Positions 8,995-18,458 are shown, counted from the stretch's first letter. The stretch: 64,000 nucleotides of DNA from Bacillus mobilis (GCF_001884045.1 NZ_MACF01000070.1:60406-124405), one strand, 5' to 3'. Program-made: numbers and translations. The notes: generated by a model from the letters alone, not told the origin.

Positions 8995-9016
8995 CATATT
9001 CTATACAATTGATTTT

Positions 9017-10018
9017 TCACACATTTTGCTCCACTTCTGCACTTTTCTCCTTCTTATTCCGTTTCATACTCTTCAAACTCTTTACCGTTCCAACTAATCC
9101 TTTCGGGAAAACTAGCAAGACGATAATGTACAATAAGCCAAGAATAATTGTCCATCGTTCAAAAATTGGATACGCTGTAGCCAGTTCTGATAAATAATAT
9201 TTCAATGATTCAATAATTCCTGCTCCCGCAATTGCTCCTATTAACGTTCCAACGCCTCCAATCATCGTCATCAATAATGCATTTAATGTCATTTCAATTG
9301 AAAATACCGTCGTATTTACAAAGCGTAGTGTGATAACAAATAAACCACCACTAATTGCAGCTACTACTCCTGCCACAATACTAGCAATAATTTTATAATG
9401 AAGAACTTTATACCCTAGCGCTTCAACACGTTGCTCATTTTGTGAAATCGCCTTTAATACTTTTCCAATAGAAGATTTTGTGAAAAGACGTAACAGAATA
9501 AAAATGACAATTAAACATATAAGTGTTACATAATAAAACGTAAAACGGTCACGGAATAAATCTGGTACACCAAATGTAAAACCATCCCCTCCGTGAGTAA
9601 GCCCGCGCCATTTTTCAGCAAGTACGAAAAACAACTGTGAAATAGCAAGTGTTAACATTGCATAAAAATGACTTTTCAGCCGCAATGAAAGCAAGCCGAT
9701 TATATAGCTAACAATTGCTGAAATGATAACTGCAGCTACTATCCCTATTAAAAAGTTCGTTATGGATACTCCTTGCCGATCAAATAAAAGCGCTACCCCA
9801 TATGCTCCTATTCCAAAGAACATACAGTGACCGAACGATACAATTCCGGTATATCCAAGCAATACATCAAAACTCATTGCAAAAATAGCAAAGATGAAGA
9901 TTTGAGTGAACAAAATTAACAAACTCCGTGAATCATTTACGAATGGAAATACACTTAAACAAATGAGCATACATACACCGAAGTATACTTTAATTCGATT
10001 TGAAGTGCTGTTCACCAT
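9017..10018 (-). CDS. livM: branched-chain amino acid-type ABC transporter permease (LivM-like)
   Basis: 333 residues with about ten hydrophobic segments. The LivM signature is visible: AMSFDVLLGYTGIVSFGHCMFFGIGAYG, and later ISQNEQRVEALGY and GGLFVITLRFVN. It forms one half of the membrane channel of a Liv-type importer. ATG at 10018 with SD AAGGGG, two bases before which the livH stop ends, so the two are coupled. Last gene of the transporter block. The position next to acyl-CoA ligase, MaoC and KAS III-like genes suggests the substrate may be an organic acid rather than leucine. Confidence 0.88.
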   Translation of the reverse strand: MVNSTSNRIKVYFGVCMLICLSVFPFVNDSRSLLILFTQIFIFAIFAMSFDVLLGYTGIVSFGHCMFFGIGAYGVALLFDRQGVSITNFLIGIVAAVIISAIVSYIIGLLSLRLKSHFYAMLTLAISQLFFVLAEKWRGLTHGGDGFTFGVPDLFRDRFTFYYVTLICLIVIFILLRLFTKSSIGKVLKAISQNEQRVEALGYKVLHYKIIASIVAGVVAAISGGLFVITLRFVNTTVFSIEMTLNALLMTMIGGVGTLIGAIAGAGIIESLKYYLSELATAYPIFERWTIILGLLYIIVLLVFPKGLVGTVKSLKSMKRNKKEKSAEVEQNV

Positions 10019-10019
10019 T

Positions 10020-10880
10020 TCACCCCTTTTCACCAACAAGTCCGTTTGGCTTCACTATTAAGAAAAATAGTAACATTAACATATTGATTGCAAGCGATAA
10101 ATCCGGTATAAAATATGCTGTAAAAGCACCAGCTAATCCGACAATTAAAGAAGCGATTGCCGAACCTTGTACGCTTCCTAATCCTCCAATGATTACTACT
10201 ATGAAAGCTAAAATCGCATACTGCATACCCATCTCGGCGAAAATAACTCCTGAATACGGTGCTAATAAGAAGCCTCCCAACGCTGCCATCCCTGCTCCTA
10301 ATAAAAAGACGAAAGAAAATATCGCTTTTACGTTAATACCGAGCGCTTGAACCATCTCTTTATCCATTACGCCTGCACGTATCATAAGACCTATTTTTGT
10401 TTTTTTGAGCAATAAAAGTAAGGCAATGTAAATGATGATCCCAATTAAAATAACAAATAGACGATATTTAATTAATATAACTCCTTCAAATGTATAACTA
10501 CCTTGTAACCATAACGGTAATTTAGCCCCAATTGGATTGGGCCCCCAAAATACTTTAATACATTCACTAAGTACCAGCATTCCTCCAAGCGTCACAAGAA
10601 GTTGGCGAACATGATTTCCATATACCGGTCTAATAAGGAATCTTTCTAAAATGAATCCAAGAAACATCCCCATAGCAATTGCTCCAATTAACGCTAATAC
10701 ATAACTACCTGTCATATTAAATAGCCAAACACCTGTAAATGCTCCCCACGCAAATAAACCACCATGTGCGAAGTTTAGAACGCTCATTAAACCGAAAATA
10801 AGTGAAAGACCTGATGCTAATAAAAAAATGAGCATCCCTGTTGAAATCCCATTTACAAATAAATTGATTAACACATCCAT
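10020..10880 (-). CDS. livH: branched-chain amino acid-type ABC transporter permease (LivH-like)
   Basis: 286 residues, about eight membrane segments, with the LivH motif SGLSLIFGLMSVLNFAHG near the N-terminus and GGLGSVQGSAIASLIVG near the end. Partner permease of the LivM-like protein. The start is ATG at 10880; a GTG nine bases further upstream is also possible. Follows livF in the operon. Confidence 0.88.
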   Translation of the reverse strand: MDVLINLFVNGISTGMLIFLLASGLSLIFGLMSVLNFAHGGLFAWGAFTGVWLFNMTGSYVLALIGAIAMGMFLGFILERFLIRPVYGNHVRQLLVTLGGMLVLSECIKVFWGPNPIGAKLPLWLQGSYTFEGVILIKYRLFVILIGIIIYIALLLLLKKTKIGLMIRAGVMDKEMVQALGINVKAIFSFVFLLGAGMAALGGFLLAPYSGVIFAEMGMQYAILAFIVVIIGGLGSVQGSAIASLIVGLAGAFTAYFIPDLSLAINMLMLLFFLIVKPNGLVGEKG

Positions 10881-10901
10881 CCTTCTCACCCCGGATTCAT
10901 G

Positions 10902-11603
10902 TTAAGAGATTCCTAAATATTTATGACACATTTCCTTATCCTCTTTTAGTTCATGCATAAAACCGTTATGAACAATTTTTCCGTTATCCATAATATAAAA
11001 ATAATCACCAATTTGACTAGCCATCATAAAATTTTGTTCAACGAGTAAAACTGTTGTTTTCTCCTTCATTTTCAAAATGGCTATCATTAATTTTTCTATC
11101 ATAATGGGGGACAAGCCTTTACTCGGCTCATCAATAAGTAATAAACCATCACTATTTATAAATGCTCTTGAAATTGCTAGCATTTGCTTTTGTCCTCCGC
11201 TTAAGAGCCCACTTTTTTTGTGCCAAAACTGCTTTAAATCTGGAAATAATTCAAGCATCCACTCAATTTTCTCTTCCGCTTCTTCTCCCTTCCCCCTAGC
11301 AAGAGCGAATGTTTCTTCTACTGTCAGGTCATAAAAAATACCTTGATTTTCTGGTACATACCCTATTCCTTTCCTTGAGATTAAATGTGTAGATAATCCA
11401 TTTACTTGTGTACTATCATAATAAATTTCACCATGTGCGATATGGTGAAAACCCATAACCGAACGTAATGTCGTAGTCTTCCCTGCCCCATTTCTTCCAA
11501 ACAGTACAGTAATCGTTCCTTTCTCAACAGCAAGAGATACCCCTTGTAAAATATGAAACTGATCTAAATACGTCTCTATATTATTCACTTGTAATAGTGC
11601 CAC
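10902..11603 (-). CDS. livF: branched-chain amino acid-type ABC transporter ATPase (LivF-like)
   Basis: 233 residues; Walker A GRNGAGKTT, signature LSGGQKQM, Walker B GLLLIDEPSKGLSP, and the LivF-type VLLVEQNF ending. Overlaps the end of livG by 23 bases, which indicates translational coupling. Energises the importer formed with LivG/LivH/LivM and the binding protein. Confidence 0.9.
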   Translation of the reverse strand: MALLQVNNIETYLDQFHILQGVSLAVEKGTITVLFGRNGAGKTTTLRSVMGFHHIAHGEIYYDSTQVNGLSTHLISRKGIGYVPENQGIFYDLTVEETFALARGKGEEAEEKIEWMLELFPDLKQFWHKKSGLLSGGQKQMLAISRAFINSDGLLLIDEPSKGLSPIMIEKLMIAILKMKEKTTVLLVEQNFMMASQIGDYFYIMDNGKIVHNGFMHELKEDKEMCHKYLGIS

Positions 11604-12354
11604 TATATAATCCCCCTAAATAAGCACTTTGTACACGCTCATCTTTCATAATTTCTTCGGGCAAACCTTCAGCTAATAACTCTCCATGGAATAAAACGAT
11701 AAGATGGTCTGACAAACCTAGTACCATATCCATTTTGTGTTCAATCAGTACAATTGTACTCTCTGGATGTTTCTTAATATTTTCAATCACTTGTAAAATT
11801 GCCGGTACCTCCTCGACTGATATACCTGCCGTCGGCTCATCAAGTAGTAACACATCCGTTTTTAAAGCTAATAACATCGCAAGCTCTAACTTTCGTTTTT
11901 CTCCATGCGCTAAATCTTTCGCTAATACATGTTCTTTCTCCTGAAGTAATACCGTTTTTAAGAACCGTCTCGCCTCTCCCACTTGTTGTTTAAATTTTGC
12001 CGAACTCGGAAAAAAACTATAGTAATCTTGAACAAATGATTGAACACTTAAACGAACATTTTCAAGTACCGTTAACTCCGGGAATATATTTGTAAGTTGA
12101 AAAGAACGACCAATTCCTAATCGAGTTCGATCCGAAATTGATAATTTTGTAATCTCTTGTCCTTTAAAATATACTTCACCCTTTGTTGGAGAAATTTGTC
12201 CACTAAGTAAATTAAATAACGTTGTCTTTCCTGCACCGTTTGGTCCAATAATGGAAATGAGCTTTCCTTTCTGTACTGTTAAATTCACATCCTTAATAAC
12301 ATGATGTTCACCAAAAGATACGCTAAGATTTTTCGTTTCAAGCAAGTGTGTCAC
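11581..12354 (-). CDS. livG: branched-chain amino acid-type ABC transporter ATPase (LivG-like)
   Basis: 257 residues; Walker A GPNGAGKTT, the LivG-specific GIGRSFQLTNIFPELTV segment, signature LAHGEKRKLE (a degenerate LSGGQ as is usual in LivG), Walker B VLLLDEPTAGIS and a switch-region IEHKMD. GTG start with SD AAAGGAGGG. A strong hairpin lies between the preceding binding-protein gene and this one. Confidence 0.9.
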   Translation of the reverse strand: MTHLLETKNLSVSFGEHHVIKDVNLTVQKGKLISIIGPNGAGKTTLFNLLSGQISPTKGEVYFKGQEITKLSISDRTRLGIGRSFQLTNIFPELTVLENVRLSVQSFVQDYYSFFPSSAKFKQQVGEARRFLKTVLLQEKEHVLAKDLAHGEKRKLELAMLLALKTDVLLLDEPTAGISVEEVPAILQVIENIKKHPESTIVLIEHKMDMVLGLSDHLIVLFHGELLAEGLPEEIMKDERVQSAYLGGLYSGTITSE

Positions 12355-12394
12355 GAAATCCCTCCTTTTAAAGCTTTCAGTGTGAAAGAAATAC

Positions 12395-12422
12395 GTATAA
12401 AGAGGGTATTCCCTCTTTATAC
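12395..12422 (-). promoter_or_regulatory. intra-operon hairpin between binding protein and livG
   Basis: Perfect 12-base stem GTATAAAGAGGG / CCCTCTTTATAC with a four-base loop and no strong T-run. Such hairpins after the binding-protein gene typically act as partial attenuators or protect the upstream mRNA, keeping the binding protein in excess. Confidence 0.6.
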
Positions 12423-12443
12423 AAAAACAACAGAAAATTCAGT

Positions 12444-13661
12444 CTATTTGTTTTGAACTGGTGGTTCTGTCTCTTTCATCGTTAATTCTCGCTCTAATAC
12501 TGGCACCGGATAATCAACACCATCTTGCTTTTTCAATGTAATGGAATACAGTGTCTGCATCGCTTGGTGATCCTTTTCTCTAAACTTCATCTTTCCTTTC
12601 GGTGTATCAAATTCCATTCCTTCCATTTTCTTAATCAATGTATCTACATCTGTATCACCTTTTGTTTTCTTTAAAGCTTCTACAATTGAAATTGCCGCTG
12701 ACATTCCCCCTGCTGTAAATAAATCTGGAACCGCACCATTAAATCGTTTTTTATGTTCTTCTACTAACCAATCATTCACCTTATTTTTCGGGAGCGTATG
12801 ATAATAAACAGAAAAACCTTGCATTCCTACTAACGCATCCATCGTTTTTAATGCCGGTATATCTGGTGCACCGGTAGAAATTTTAATACCTTGCGCTTCC
12901 ACATTCATATCTTTTAACTGTTTCCAAGGTGAATTTGCCCCAGCCCAAACGATAAATAAATAATCCGGTTTTGAGCTAATGATATTTTGAATATTTGCAG
13001 TGAAGTCAGTCGAATTCGTATCAGCATATTGCTCGTTTACAATATTTGCACCTAACTTCTTCGCTCCAGCTTTAAATGCCGCAATTCCTTCACGGCCGTA
13101 AGCATTATCTTGTGCTAACGTTGCTATTTTCACATCTTTTTTAGCAATTGCTGCAGCACCAGCGACTGCATCTTGAGATGAATTTCTTCCTGTTCTAAAA
13201 ATATATTTATTCCAGTTCTTACCGGTAATACTATCAGCCACCGCCGGTTCTACAACCATTATTTTTTCATATTCTTCAGCTAATGGTAAAACCGCTAATG
13301 TATCACTCGAACTAGACGATCCGACTAAAAAATCAACTTTCTCTTCTTCTAATAATTTCGTAGCTTTCTTCACCGCTACATCTGCTTTCGTTTCCGTATC
13401 TTCTACAACAAACTTAATCTTCTTCCCTTCCACTTTCCCAGTTCCACCCGTTGCATAGTCTAAGCCTAATTCAAATCCGTTCATTGTTTGTTTTCCATAC
13501 GATTCTAATGGACCTGTTAATGATGCAAGAACCCCTACCTTAATCGTCTTTTCATCCTCTGTACTTGTTGTCTTTCCTGAACAAGCTGCCGTTATTAATA
13601 ACGAACCTAAAACACAACCAGTAGCCATCATTCTTAGCCATTTACGTTTTTTCATCGACAT
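12444..13661 (-). CDS. ABC transporter substrate-binding lipoprotein (Liv/Leu type)
   Basis: 405 residues. Lipoprotein signal peptide: KKRKWLRMM then a hydrophobic stretch and lipobox LLITAAC. Mature part is a type I periplasmic-binding fold with the characteristic opening IKVGVLASLTGPLESYGKQ and GFELGLDYA. Start at ATG 13661 with SD GGGGAGG six bases away. It should deliver ligand to the LivHMGF complex encoded downstream. Close sequence relatives are annotated for branched-chain amino acids, but the neighbouring acyl-activation genes leave the ligand open. Confidence 0.88.
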   Translation of the reverse strand: MSMKKRKWLRMMATGCVLGSLLITAACSGKTTSTEDEKTIKVGVLASLTGPLESYGKQTMNGFELGLDYATGGTGKVEGKKIKFVVEDTETKADVAVKKATKLLEEEKVDFLVGSSSSSDTLAVLPLAEEYEKIMVVEPAVADSITGKNWNKYIFRTGRNSSQDAVAGAAAIAKKDVKIATLAQDNAYGREGIAAFKAGAKKLGANIVNEQYADTNSTDFTANIQNIISSKPDYLFIVWAGANSPWKQLKDMNVEAQGIKISTGAPDIPALKTMDALVGMQGFSVYYHTLPKNKVNDWLVEEHKKRFNGAVPDLFTAGGMSAAISIVEALKKTKGDTDVDTLIKKMEGMEFDTPKGKMKFREKDHQAMQTLYSITLKKQDGVDYPVPVLERELTMKETEPPVQNK

Positions 13662-13841
13662 TGTGATCCTCCCCATACTTTACTTTCTGATAGAGTCAAA
13701 CACGCCAAAGTTACCCATCCGTAATTATGACTTTTTCTTTGAATCATACAAACAAATGTGTTAAAAAATTTAATGAAGTACCTTTACATTCGCCGCCTCT
13801 TTCCAAATACCTCCATTTACCATATACTCATCTAGTATTTT

Positions 13842-14837
13842 TCACCACCTAATTACAGTCGCAGCCCACGTATACCCAGTCCCGGCACTTACTACTACTG
13901 CAATATCTCCAGGCTGTAATTTTCCCTGTTCATTTGCAAAGTGAAGACCAATGCAAGGATCAAGCGCTGACATATGTCCATAATGATCTAAATATACAAC
14001 TTGTTCTTCATCTAGCCCTAGTCCCTGTATCAATTCTATTAACATAGAACGTTTTGTATGCAGTGGTAACAATACTTTAATATCTTTAGGAGTAAATCCA
14101 CTTTTTCTTAAAGCCCCCCTAATAACCTTGTCAAAATTAGGGATTGAAACCCGGTCTAGACGTTCTTTCATACTATTAGGATCTATTACATCAATATAAT
14201 GTTGTCGATTCTCAACTGTATCATAGCTCGCAACCTGCTTTGATCCACCTGCTGGAATACGTACATCTTCATGAAATGAACCATCTGTTATAATCGCACT
14301 TCCTAATATTTCACCATTGCTAGCATCTTTTTTCACTAAGGCTGCGCTTCCACCATCAGCGAAATTAAACATAAAACGTGAGCGTGGATTATCATAATCT
14401 ACAATTTGAGATTCTTTACATCCACCTACTAATAATATATTTTCAATTGAGTTATCGGAGTAAAGCATATCTTTTGCGACTTTGAGAGCAATAGGAAAGC
14501 AAGAACTAACATTCATAATTTCAAAAGCATAAGCATTTTTCAATCCAAGTTCATGCTGAATTTTTGGGGCACTTGACCATACGTGGTAATCTTTATGTGG
14601 ACTGCCAAAATAAATGATCACATCAATAGATTGAGGATCTACTTGTAATAATATTGGCTTTGCAGCAGCAATAGCTAAATCTGATGCATGCATCATTTCA
14701 TCTGCGACATGTTTTTCATATAAACCAAACTTTTCTATAATAATTTTCTCAGGGATACCTGTTTTCTTAGATAGATCTGCAGCCGTCTCTACGCCTTTTG
14801 GGAAGAAAACACCAGTCGTTTCAACCCCAATATTCAT
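13842..14837 (-). CDS. 3-oxoacyl-ACP synthase III (KAS III)-like enzyme
   Basis: 331-residue thiolase-fold protein. The nucleophile is Cys113 in MNVSSCFPIALK and the catalytic His is His260 in LLPLHTKRS. Where FabH has Asn in a GNTSAA motif, this protein reads YGHMSALDPC, with His288 in place of Asn. That change suggests a reaction other than ordinary decarboxylative chain initiation, for example acyl transfer or head-to-head condensation; this is inference. Start ATG overlaps the MaoC stop by one base. It sits between an acyl-CoA ligase/MaoC pair and a Liv-type importer, so it is unlikely to be the housekeeping FabH. Confidence 0.82.
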   Translation of the reverse strand: MNIGVETTGVFFPKGVETAADLSKKTGIPEKIIIEKFGLYEKHVADEMMHASDLAIAAAKPILLQVDPQSIDVIIYFGSPHKDYHVWSSAPKIQHELGLKNAYAFEIMNVSSCFPIALKVAKDMLYSDNSIENILLVGGCKESQIVDYDNPRSRFMFNFADGGSAALVKKDASNGEILGSAIITDGSFHEDVRIPAGGSKQVASYDTVENRQHYIDVIDPNSMKERLDRVSIPNFDKVIRGALRKSGFTPKDIKVLLPLHTKRSMLIELIQGLGLDEEQVVYLDHYGHMSALDPCIGLHFANEQGKLQPGDIAVVVSAGTGYTWAATVIRW

Positions 14838-15247
14838 TAGACCACTCCCCCTTCTTTTGGCACCATCATAGTCGCTACACCTGTCAATACTAAATCTCCT
14901 TTTTGATTATGACATTCAGTTATCAATTTCAAAACTCTCTTTTCTTTCATAAATTCTTGCACTGTAGCCGTAGCTGTAATTGTATCTCCTATAAAAACTG
15001 GTGCTGTAAATTTAATAGTTTGTTCCATATAAACGGATCCTTTTCCAGGTAAATGAATCCCAAGCAATTGTGATAATAGACTAGAAGTTAGTAAACCATG
15101 TGCTATTCTTTGATTAAATCTAGTTTGTTTCGCATACTCATGATCAATATGAATTGGATTAAAATCCCCACTCAAACCTGCAAATAATACAAAATCTGTT
15201 TCTGTTATTGTTTTACTACATGATGCTTGTTGACCAGTGCTATACAT
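14837..15247 (-). CDS. MaoC-family hydratase/dehydratase
   Basis: 136-residue hot-dog fold protein. The hydratase-2 motif is intact: ALSGDFNPIHID-type sequence (GLSGDFNPIHID here) with catalytic Asp and His, followed by RIAHGLLTSSLLS. R-specific enoyl-CoA hydratases of the PhaJ/MaoC type carry exactly this. It would hydrate trans-2-enoyl-CoA to R-3-hydroxyacyl-CoA. ATG at 15247 with SD AAGAGGTG. Ten bases after the acyl-CoA ligase stop, and overlapping the KAS III-like start. Confidence 0.87.
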   Translation of the reverse strand: MYSTGQQASCSKTITETDFVLFAGLSGDFNPIHIDHEYAKQTRFNQRIAHGLLTSSLLSQLLGIHLPGKGSVYMEQTIKFTAPVFIGDTITATATVQEFMKEKRVLKLITECHNQKGDLVLTGVATMMVPKEGGVV

Positions 15248-15257
15248 CGTCACCTCT

Positions 15258-16748
15258 TCACCTGCTTTTCAATTGATTTGCTAACTGTACTTTTTGAATT
15301 TTACCAGTTGCATTTTTGGGCAATTCCTCTAGAAATACAATTTCTTTTGGAATTTTATATTTTGCTAGAAATAAACAACAATGTTCAATAACTTCCTTTT
15401 CAGTTAATTCACTGCTACTCTTTTTCACAATAAAGGCGATTGGAATCTCTCCCCACTTTACATGTTGCCTACCAACGACCGCTACCTCATATACCTCAGA
15501 AATCTTATTAATGACCTGCTCTACTTCAAGTGGATAAATATTTTCACCACCGGAAATTATCATTTCTTTTTTTCTACCGACAATGTATACAAAACCATCT
15601 TCATCAACTTTAGCTAAATCTCCCGTATATAACCATCCATCTTGAATTGTTTCTTTTGTTGCATCTGGTCGATTCCAATACTCTTTCATTACATTCGGCC
15701 CTCTTATAAGTAACTCTCCAACTTCACCGATTTCAACCTTATTTTTGTTTTCATCCATAAGTACATAATCACAAAACAGAACAGGTTTTCCAATTGAACC
15801 TACTTTATGTCTTGCATCTTCTTCTGAAAGCATAAATACGGTTGGTGATGTTTCAGTCATGCCAAAGCCTTGACCAAATAAAAATCCTCTATCTATAAAT
15901 TCTCTCATCAGCTCTTCTGGACATGGAGCACCACCATTATAAAACCAGCGAACTGATTGGAAATTTGTAGTTTCAAACTTTGGGCAATTAATTAATGCTT
16001 GATGAATTGTAGGCACTCCCATCACTACAGTCACTTTATGTTTTTCTATCATGGAAAGAGCTGTGGTTGGTTCGAATTTTCTTGGAATAATGATTACGCC
16101 ACCTGCAAATAAAGTTGGAAATGCGAATAAACCAATTCCACCAATATGAAATAAAGGTAATAATACAATAGAGCGGTCGTGCATAGTTAAGTCAATCGCA
16201 AATGTATTGTTAAGCGCATTCCAAAACATATTTTTTTGTGTAAGTACGGCTCCTTTCGGTTTTCCTGTTGTACCTGATGTATAACATATAATAAAGGATG
16301 CGCTTTCATTTATCTCTTCAAAGTTATCACTTTTTCTATCTTCTATTTCTTTTAAAGTTTTAATCGAAATAACTCTTTGTACGTACGATACCTTATGCAT
16401 TGACAGTGCCATATTTTGAAATGTTTCCTCTACAAATAAAACTGTAGTTCCACTATCTTTTAACTGAAATATAAGTTCATTTTCTGTTAAGCGTATATTC
16501 AATGGAACAGCAATACATTCTACTTTTGCTATAGCAAACAAAAGTACAATATATTCCAAGCTGTTCTGTGATAAAATAGCTATCCTTTCTCCTTTTTGCA
16601 CATTTACCTCGTAAATTAAATATGCTGCTACTTTACTTACATACTCATGTAACTGTTTATATGTCATTTCCTCCTCTTCTGTAATAATGGCAATGCGATC
16701 TGGATGTAAATAGGACCGTTTTTCAATCCAATAAGCAATGCCTTGCAT
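15258..16748 (-). CDS. acyl-CoA ligase (class I adenylate-forming enzyme)
   Basis: 496 residues of the ANL superfamily. Core motifs: IICYTSGTTGKPKGAVLT (P-loop), GFGMTETSP (A5), GWLYTGDLAKVDEDGFVYI (A7/A8), GRKKEMIISGGENIYP hinge, and the C-terminal catalytic Lys in LPKNATGKIQK. It activates a carboxylic acid to acyl-AMP and then acyl-CoA. Chain length or aromatic preference cannot be read from sequence. ATG with SD AAGGAGTGG. First enzymatic gene after the TetR regulator. Confidence 0.9.
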   Translation of the reverse strand: MQGIAYWIEKRSYLHPDRIAIITEEEEMTYKQLHEYVSKVAAYLIYEVNVQKGERIAILSQNSLEYIVLLFAIAKVECIAVPLNIRLTENELIFQLKDSGTTVLFVEETFQNMALSMHKVSYVQRVISIKTLKEIEDRKSDNFEEINESASFIICYTSGTTGKPKGAVLTQKNMFWNALNNTFAIDLTMHDRSIVLLPLFHIGGIGLFAFPTLFAGGVIIIPRKFEPTTALSMIEKHKVTVVMGVPTIHQALINCPKFETTNFQSVRWFYNGGAPCPEELMREFIDRGFLFGQGFGMTETSPTVFMLSEEDARHKVGSIGKPVLFCDYVLMDENKNKVEIGEVGELLIRGPNVMKEYWNRPDATKETIQDGWLYTGDLAKVDEDGFVYIVGRKKEMIISGGENIYPLEVEQVINKISEVYEVAVVGRQHVKWGEIPIAFIVKKSSSELTEKEVIEHCCLFLAKYKIPKEIVFLEELPKNATGKIQKVQLANQLKSR

Positions 16749-16762
16749 ATTTCCCCACTCCT

Positions 16763-17368
16763 TTATCTCTGTCTCAATCCTTCAAATATTAATGACATCG
16801 CTGCTTCAAATACATCTTCTGGAACATCTTTCTCTTCCCAATAACCCCATCGCATTCCTAGAAATTGCCCAATTGACATAAGACAATACGCAATTGTTTC
16901 TTTATCAAGTTGTTTAAACTCTCCCGCTTCCATACCAGCCGATAAACTTTTTAAAAACCCATTGGCGAGCTTTGCATAGTACCATCTATATAAGTTATCA
17001 TCAACAACTACTGCCTGTTGTACAATGTTATATAGATTAGGTCGATCCTTCACCCACCGAAAAAAAGCCTGAAAACCTCTTCTTTGTGCCTTTTCATAAC
17101 TTGATATTCCCTTCATTTCTTCTTTAATAATTAAGCGTAACTCACGGTTCAATCTGCGAATCAATTCATCAAATATATCTTTTTTAGATGGAAAGTAATT
17201 ATAGAAAGTTCCGTGCGCTACCTTTGCTTCTTGTGTAATATTCACGATAGAAGCCTCGTAATATCCTTTATTACCAAACACATCTTCTGCAGCACACAAT
17301 AATTTCTCTCTCGTTTCTAATCCTTTTGTTGTTAAGTTTTTTACATCCATTATTATTTTTTCTGACAC
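16763..17368 (-). CDS. TetR/AcrR-family transcriptional regulator
   Basis: About 201 residues. N-terminal TetR helix-turn-helix: TREKLLCAAEDVFGNKGYYEASIVNITQEAKVAHGTFYNYFPSKKDIFDE (core motif VAHGTFYNYF), then an all-helical ligand domain. GTG start at 17368 with SD AAGAGGTG; an ATG eighteen bases inside is an alternative. It leads the acyl-CoA ligase-MaoC-KAS III-Liv cluster and resembles FadR-type regulators that respond to acyl-CoA, so the cluster is probably induced by its own substrate. That link is inferred from context. Confidence 0.88.
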   Translation of the reverse strand: MSEKIIMDVKNLTTKGLETREKLLCAAEDVFGNKGYYEASIVNITQEAKVAHGTFYNYFPSKKDIFDELIRRLNRELRLIIKEEMKGISSYEKAQRRGFQAFFRWVKDRPNLYNIVQQAVVVDDNLYRWYYAKLANGFLKSLSAGMEAGEFKQLDKETIAYCLMSIGQFLGMRWGYWEEKDVPEDVFEAAMSLIFEGLRQR

Positions 17369-17413
17369 CTGAATCACCTCTTAGGTTTGATTATAAATAA
17401 ATTTCTGAATTTT

Positions 17414-17427
17414 ACAATTATTATTGT
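17414..17427. promoter_or_regulatory. small palindrome upstream of the TetR gene
   Basis: ACAAT-TATT-ATTGT about 45 bases before the TetR start; a candidate autoregulatory operator. Weak because it is short and AT-rich. Confidence 0.3.
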
Positions 17428-17461
17428 TAGACAAAATCTGCAAGTGTTTTTCTACACACAA

Positions 17462-17493
17462 AAAGGCCTAACTTAAAAATAAGTTAGACCTTT
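17462..17493 (-). terminator. intrinsic terminator of the COG0523 gene
   Basis: Stem AAAGGcCTAACTT / AAGTTAGaCCTTT just after the stop codon of the minus-strand GTPase gene, followed by Ts. Confidence 0.85.
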
Positions 17494-17497
17494 AATC

Positions 17498-18421
17498 TTA
17501 ATTAGAATTATTTTCTACTTTCTCTAACCCTTCAGCCAATTCTTTCTTATCTAGCCCTTCCCCTATTACTACCAAGTTCGTCGGAAAACCGAAGTCTTGT
17601 TCCAGTAAAGTCGGTACCCCGAACGAATACTGGAATAGGTGCGGGTATTTATCTCCATGGAATTTCACAAATCCTTTTACACGATAAATACTATCTGGTA
17701 AATTCGAAAGCCATTCATATAATTTGTCTTGATCAATCGATTTCGTAAACTGATACGTCATCGTTTGTATATGTAAATGCTGTTTGACATGTAGTGTCTC
17801 ATGTTCCCCGTCATTCGTAAATTCAGCCTCTTCTATGTCTTCTAAAGATATATTACAATATTTTGTTTCAAACAATTTCGCATGATTATTTATCGCTTTC
17901 ACTTCTTCAATTACTTTGTTCTTATCCGCATCTGTTAGTAAGTCTGATTTATTAATTAAAATGTGGCTACCAAACTTCAGTTGCTCATGCAATAATTGCT
18001 GAACGTTTGCACTTAATACACTTCGATTTAACCATCTTACTGCATCTAAAACGACTACAATTGATTTCACGTCTAAGAAAGGTGCTAAAATTGGTGATAC
18101 ACATGCATCTAACACTTCAATTGGATGCGCAACACCTGTCGTTTCTATATAAATGACATCTGGTCTTTCTTGCTGATATAACGAATGCAATTGTATTTCA
18201 AGCTCTTCTTTTAGCGTACAACAAATACATCCTTTCAGAAGCTCTCTTAAAACATTCTCTTTTCCAATAATATCGGTATCTACCGAGTATTCACCAATTT
18301 CATTCATTAATACTGCAACTTTTCTATTCTTCTTTTTCTCAGCTAACAATAAATTTTGTAATAATGTTGATTTTCCACTACCTAAAAAGCCACCTAATAT
18401 ATGAATTTCTACTTTATTCAT
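17498..18421 (-). CDS. CobW/COG0523-family GTPase, probable zinc metallochaperone (ZagA/YciC-like)
   Basis: 307 residues from the preferred ATG at 18421. G1 Walker A GGFLGSGKST, the COG0523 metal motif GCICC (CxCC) about 50 residues later, ETTGVAHP (G3-like), and NKSD (G4) are all present; the C-terminal CobW_C domain follows. A longer frame with ATG at 18520 exists, but the extension covers a near-perfect Zur box at 18462-18476, which argues for the shorter start. Zur-controlled COG0523 proteins of Bacilli (B. subtilis ZagA/YciC) supply zinc to essential enzymes under zinc starvation. The zinc role here is inferred from motif plus operator. Confidence 0.87.
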   Translation of the reverse strand: MNKVEIHILGGFLGSGKSTLLQNLLLAEKKKNRKVAVLMNEIGEYSVDTDIIGKENVLRELLKGCICCTLKEELEIQLHSLYQQERPDVIYIETTGVAHPIEVLDACVSPILAPFLDVKSIVVVLDAVRWLNRSVLSANVQQLLHEQLKFGSHILINKSDLLTDADKNKVIEEVKAINNHAKLFETKYCNISLEDIEEAEFTNDGEHETLHVKQHLHIQTMTYQFTKSIDQDKLYEWLSNLPDSIYRVKGFVKFHGDKYPHLFQYSFGVPTLLEQDFGFPTNLVVIGEGLDKKELAEGLEKVENNSN

Positions 18422-18458
18422 TTGATCGACCATCCATTTCTTTACTTCAAACGTATTC

